Shown piece by piece: positions 13,409 to 15,207 of a stretch of DNA of 15,207 nucleotides. Source of the DNA: Oscillospiraceae bacterium. GTDB lineage: Bacteria > Bacillota > Clostridia > Oscillospirales > Ruminococcaceae. The notes under the pieces were generated by a model, which did no database searches, had not been told where the DNA came from, and worked only from the letters and a program-made list of their open reading frames with translations. The stretch's first letter is position 1; each line of letters begins with the position of its first letter. Location: positions 582 through 15,788 of the forward strand of contig DPBR01000039.1 in NCBI GenBank assembly GCA_003516865.1. Direction: 5' to 3'. A program made the position numbers and the translations under genes.

Positions 13409-13515
13409 CCTGACTGCACAATTGCACGACAATAATTGTACGGTGTAGCCCTAAGAATGATAAGCGAACGGCTCTATGACAGACAAAACCGCCGCGTGTT
13501 AATCAAGCAAAACTT

Positions 13516-13544
13516 ATTATAACACAAAGAAACCGTTTTGTCAA
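13516..13544 (-). promoter_or_regulatory. Consensus sigma-A promoter of rpmF
   Basis: Perfect TTGACA, 17 nt, TATAAT on the minus strand, with TG one base before the -10 box. The expected transcript start near 13508 gives a 5' leader of about 250 nt. Confidence 0.92.
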
Positions 13545-13645
13545 GGGTTTTTTTGAATTTTATGAAAAAAGTTGTATTTTCACAGCGCTTTTCGTACTTT
13601 CGGACAAAGAAATCCGTGATTTTCGCCGAATTTTTGTTGTCTAAT

Positions 13646-13676
13646 CTCGGCGGACAGCTCAAAACCGCCCGCCGAG
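13646..13676 (-). terminator. Hairpin after purL, probable terminator
   Basis: CTCGGCGG pairs with CCGCCGAG, extended by GCGG/CTGT with two G-U pairs around a 7-nt loop, 12 bp in all. It begins 11 nt after the purL stop, the usual place for a terminator, but only an A-rich tract follows on the minus strand. A factor-dependent or weak terminator is possible. Confidence 0.5.
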
Positions 13677-13687
13677 CCGATTATATT

Positions 13688-15207
13688 TTATTTGAAGTAT
13701 TCAACGCCGCTTTTGAAGATAGGCTGGTCCTTGTTTCCGTCGACGTTTTTCGCCACGAAATCCGTAAGGCGCTCCGTGTGACCCATTTTGCCGAGAACGC
13801 GTCCGTCCGGAGAGAGAATTCCCTCGATTGCGCACATCGAAAGGTTCGGATTAAATCTCACGTTTCCTGTGGGGTTGCCCTGAAGGTTGACATACTGCGT
13901 CGCAACCTGCCCATTGTCAATCATCTTTCTGATAACATCGCCGTTTGCGACAAATCTTCCCTCGCCGTGTGAAATCGGGATTGCGTGAATTTCGCCGACC
14001 TTGCAGCCCGCAAGCCACGGGGATTTATTCGTTGCAATTCTCGTATATACCATCTGGCTCTGGTGCCTGCCGATTTTATTGTAGGTGAGCGTCGGGCTTT
14101 CCTCCGTGAGAGGCACAATGTGACCGAACGGCACAAGACCGAGCTTTATGAGCGCCTGGAAGCCGTTGCAAATTCCGAGCATAAGTCCGTCGCGCTTGTG
14201 GAGCATATTCTCGACTTCCTCGGCAATCTTCGGGTTGCGGAAGAACGCGTTGATGAACTTCGCCGAGCCTTCCGGCTCATCGCCGCCGGAAAATCCGCCG
14301 GGAATTGCAATAATCTGCGCGTCTGCGGCGAGTTTCGCAAATTCGCTTACGCTGTCCTCGATATCCTTTGCCGAGAGGTTTCGGATAACGAAAACCTCGG
14401 ATTTTGCGCCGTATTTTTCAAACGCGGCGGCAGTATCATACTCGCAGTTTGTTCCGGGAAATACGGGAATAAGCACTTTCGGAGCGGCAAGCTTTGGGGA
14501 AATATGCGTTGTAAGCAGCTCGCAGCCGTCTTTGTATTCAACCTTTTCGGCGTCGGGGAGATAAGGCATCTTCGCCTTGAAAACAGGTTCGAGAACGTCG
14601 TCCCACTTCTCCTCAAGCGCGGCGATATCGAGCTTCACGCCGCCGCAGGTTATCTCGTAATCAGCGACGGTTTCGCCGATAATTCTCACGTTTTCATCGC
14701 CGAAATCTTCTTCAAGTTCGAGGATAAACGCGCCGTAAACGGGAGTGAAAAGCTCCTCATCTGTGAGATTTTTGAGCTTTGCGCCGATGTGATTGCCGAG
14801 CGTCATCTTGAAGATACCCTCGGCGGCTCCGCCGTTCGCCACGCTCCAGACGGAGAGCGCCTTTTTGCTTCTGATAAGCTTCTCGACCGTCTTGAACACG
14901 CTCTTTACGCTCTCAAAATCGGGCAGACCGTTTGCGTTGTATTTCGGCGCGATATAGCCGATTTTGCTGAACGGGCACTTAAATTCCGCGGAGATTATGT
15001 TGTCCGCTTTATCCGCGGCGATTGCGAACGAAACGAGCGTCGGAGGAACGTCGATATGCTCAAACGTGCCGCTCATCGAGTCTTTTCCGCCGATTGCGGG
15101 CAGACCGAGCGAAAGCTGCGCCTCATAAGCGCCGAGAAGCGCCGAAAACGGCTTTCCCCAGCGTTCGGGTTTGCCCTGCGTTCTCTCGAAGTATTCCTGG
15201 AACGTCA
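13688..15207 (-). CDS. purL: Phosphoribosylformylglycinamidine synthase, long form (C-terminal ~505 residues)
   Basis: Fourth step of purine synthesis: converts FGAR to FGAM using glutamine and ATP. The N-terminus lies beyond the right edge. The visible part begins in the synthase domain (LGLPAIGGKDSMSG, a conserved motif), continues through VANGGAAEGIFKMTLGN, and ends in a fused class I glutaminase domain of about 265 residues from PKVLIPVFPGTNC. The glutaminase triad is complete: Cys in GICNGFQ (codon 14168-14170) and His plus Glu in GHTERL (13778-13780 and 13772-13774). The single-chain layout differs from the split PurS/PurQ/PurL of Bacillus and matches the large clostridial form. Confidence 0.97.
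   Translation of the reverse strand, partial: TFQEYFERTQGKPERWGKPFSALLGAYEAQLSLGLPAIGGKDSMSGTFEHIDVPPTLVSFAIAADKADNIISAEFKCPFSKIGYIAPKYNANGLPDFESVKSVFKTVEKLIRSKKALSVWSVANGGAAEGIFKMTLGNHIGAKLKNLTDEELFTPVYGAFILELEEDFGDENVRIIGETVADYEITCGGVKLDIAALEEKWDDVLEPVFKAKMPYLPDAEKVEYKDGCELLTTHISPKLAAPKVLIPVFPGTNCEYDTAAAFEKYGAKSEVFVIRNLSAKDIEDSVSEFAKLAADAQIIAIPGGFSGGDEPEGSAKFINAFFRNPKIAEEVENMLHKRDGLMLGICNGFQALIKLGLVPFGHIVPLTEESPTLTYNKIGRHQSQMVYTRIATNKSPWLAGCKVGEIHAIPISHGEGRFVANGDVIRKMIDNGQVATQYVNLQGNPTGNVRFNPNLSMCAIEGILSPDGRVLGKMGHTERLTDFVAKNVDGNKDQPIFKSGVEYFK

Noticed and set aside
13474..13662. 62-residue minus-strand ORF upstream of rpmF
   Set aside because: It spans the perfect consensus promoter and lies mostly upstream of the predicted transcript start; no ribosome binding site.

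Overview
The window reads as a chromosomal segment of an anaerobic, Gram-positive member of the Clostridia, probably a gut or rumen Oscillospirales/Ruminococcaceae relative. The reasons are consensus sigma-A promoters, strong AGGAGG-type ribosome binding sites, the order of the F-type ATP synthase genes with atpZ and atpI in front, the long PurL with a fused glutaminase domain, and a tetrahydrofolate riboswitch in front of a FolT-type ECF gene. This assignment is inferred from gene content. Every gene found is on the minus strand, so transcription runs from high to low coordinates.

Right end (13.0-15.2 kb): the C-terminal part of purL (purine synthesis), a hairpin after it, then a textbook promoter, a roughly 250-nt structured leader and rpmF (ribosomal protein L32) with its own terminator. 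Middle right (9.6-12.9 kb): pfkA (glycolysis) from its own promoter, then a THF riboswitch, folT (folate uptake component), proC (proline synthesis) and a cyclophilin gene, probably one transcript. Between 8.63 and 9.65 kb there is about 1 kb with no credible gene but an unusual density of perfect inverted repeats, including a 20-bp one, and a ~290-bp unit with imperfect inverted ends.

Left (1-8.63 kb): a promoter at 8600-8628 starts a long, tightly packed gene series. It begins with three envelope or cell-shape genes (a membrane-anchored polysaccharide deacetylase with four 29-residue repeats, a bactofilin with a long disordered N-terminus, and an unrecognised membrane-anchored protein). It then runs without a clear break into atpZ-atpI-atpB-atpE-atpF-atpH-atpA-(small ORF)-atpG. 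atpG is cut by the left edge; atpD and atpC are expected beyond it. The c subunit carries two carboxylates at the ion site (Glu34 and Glu67) with T-T-G-I-Y after the second, the pattern of the Fusobacterium-type sodium rotor.

The most unusual points are: a 42-codon, single-membrane-helix ORF with a good ribosome binding site inserted between atpA and atpG; the atpG start, where the best ribosome binding site and family alignment point to an AUA codon behind a small hairpin; the hairpin-dense gene-free kilobase; the long folded leader of rpmF; and the repeat module of the deacetylase.
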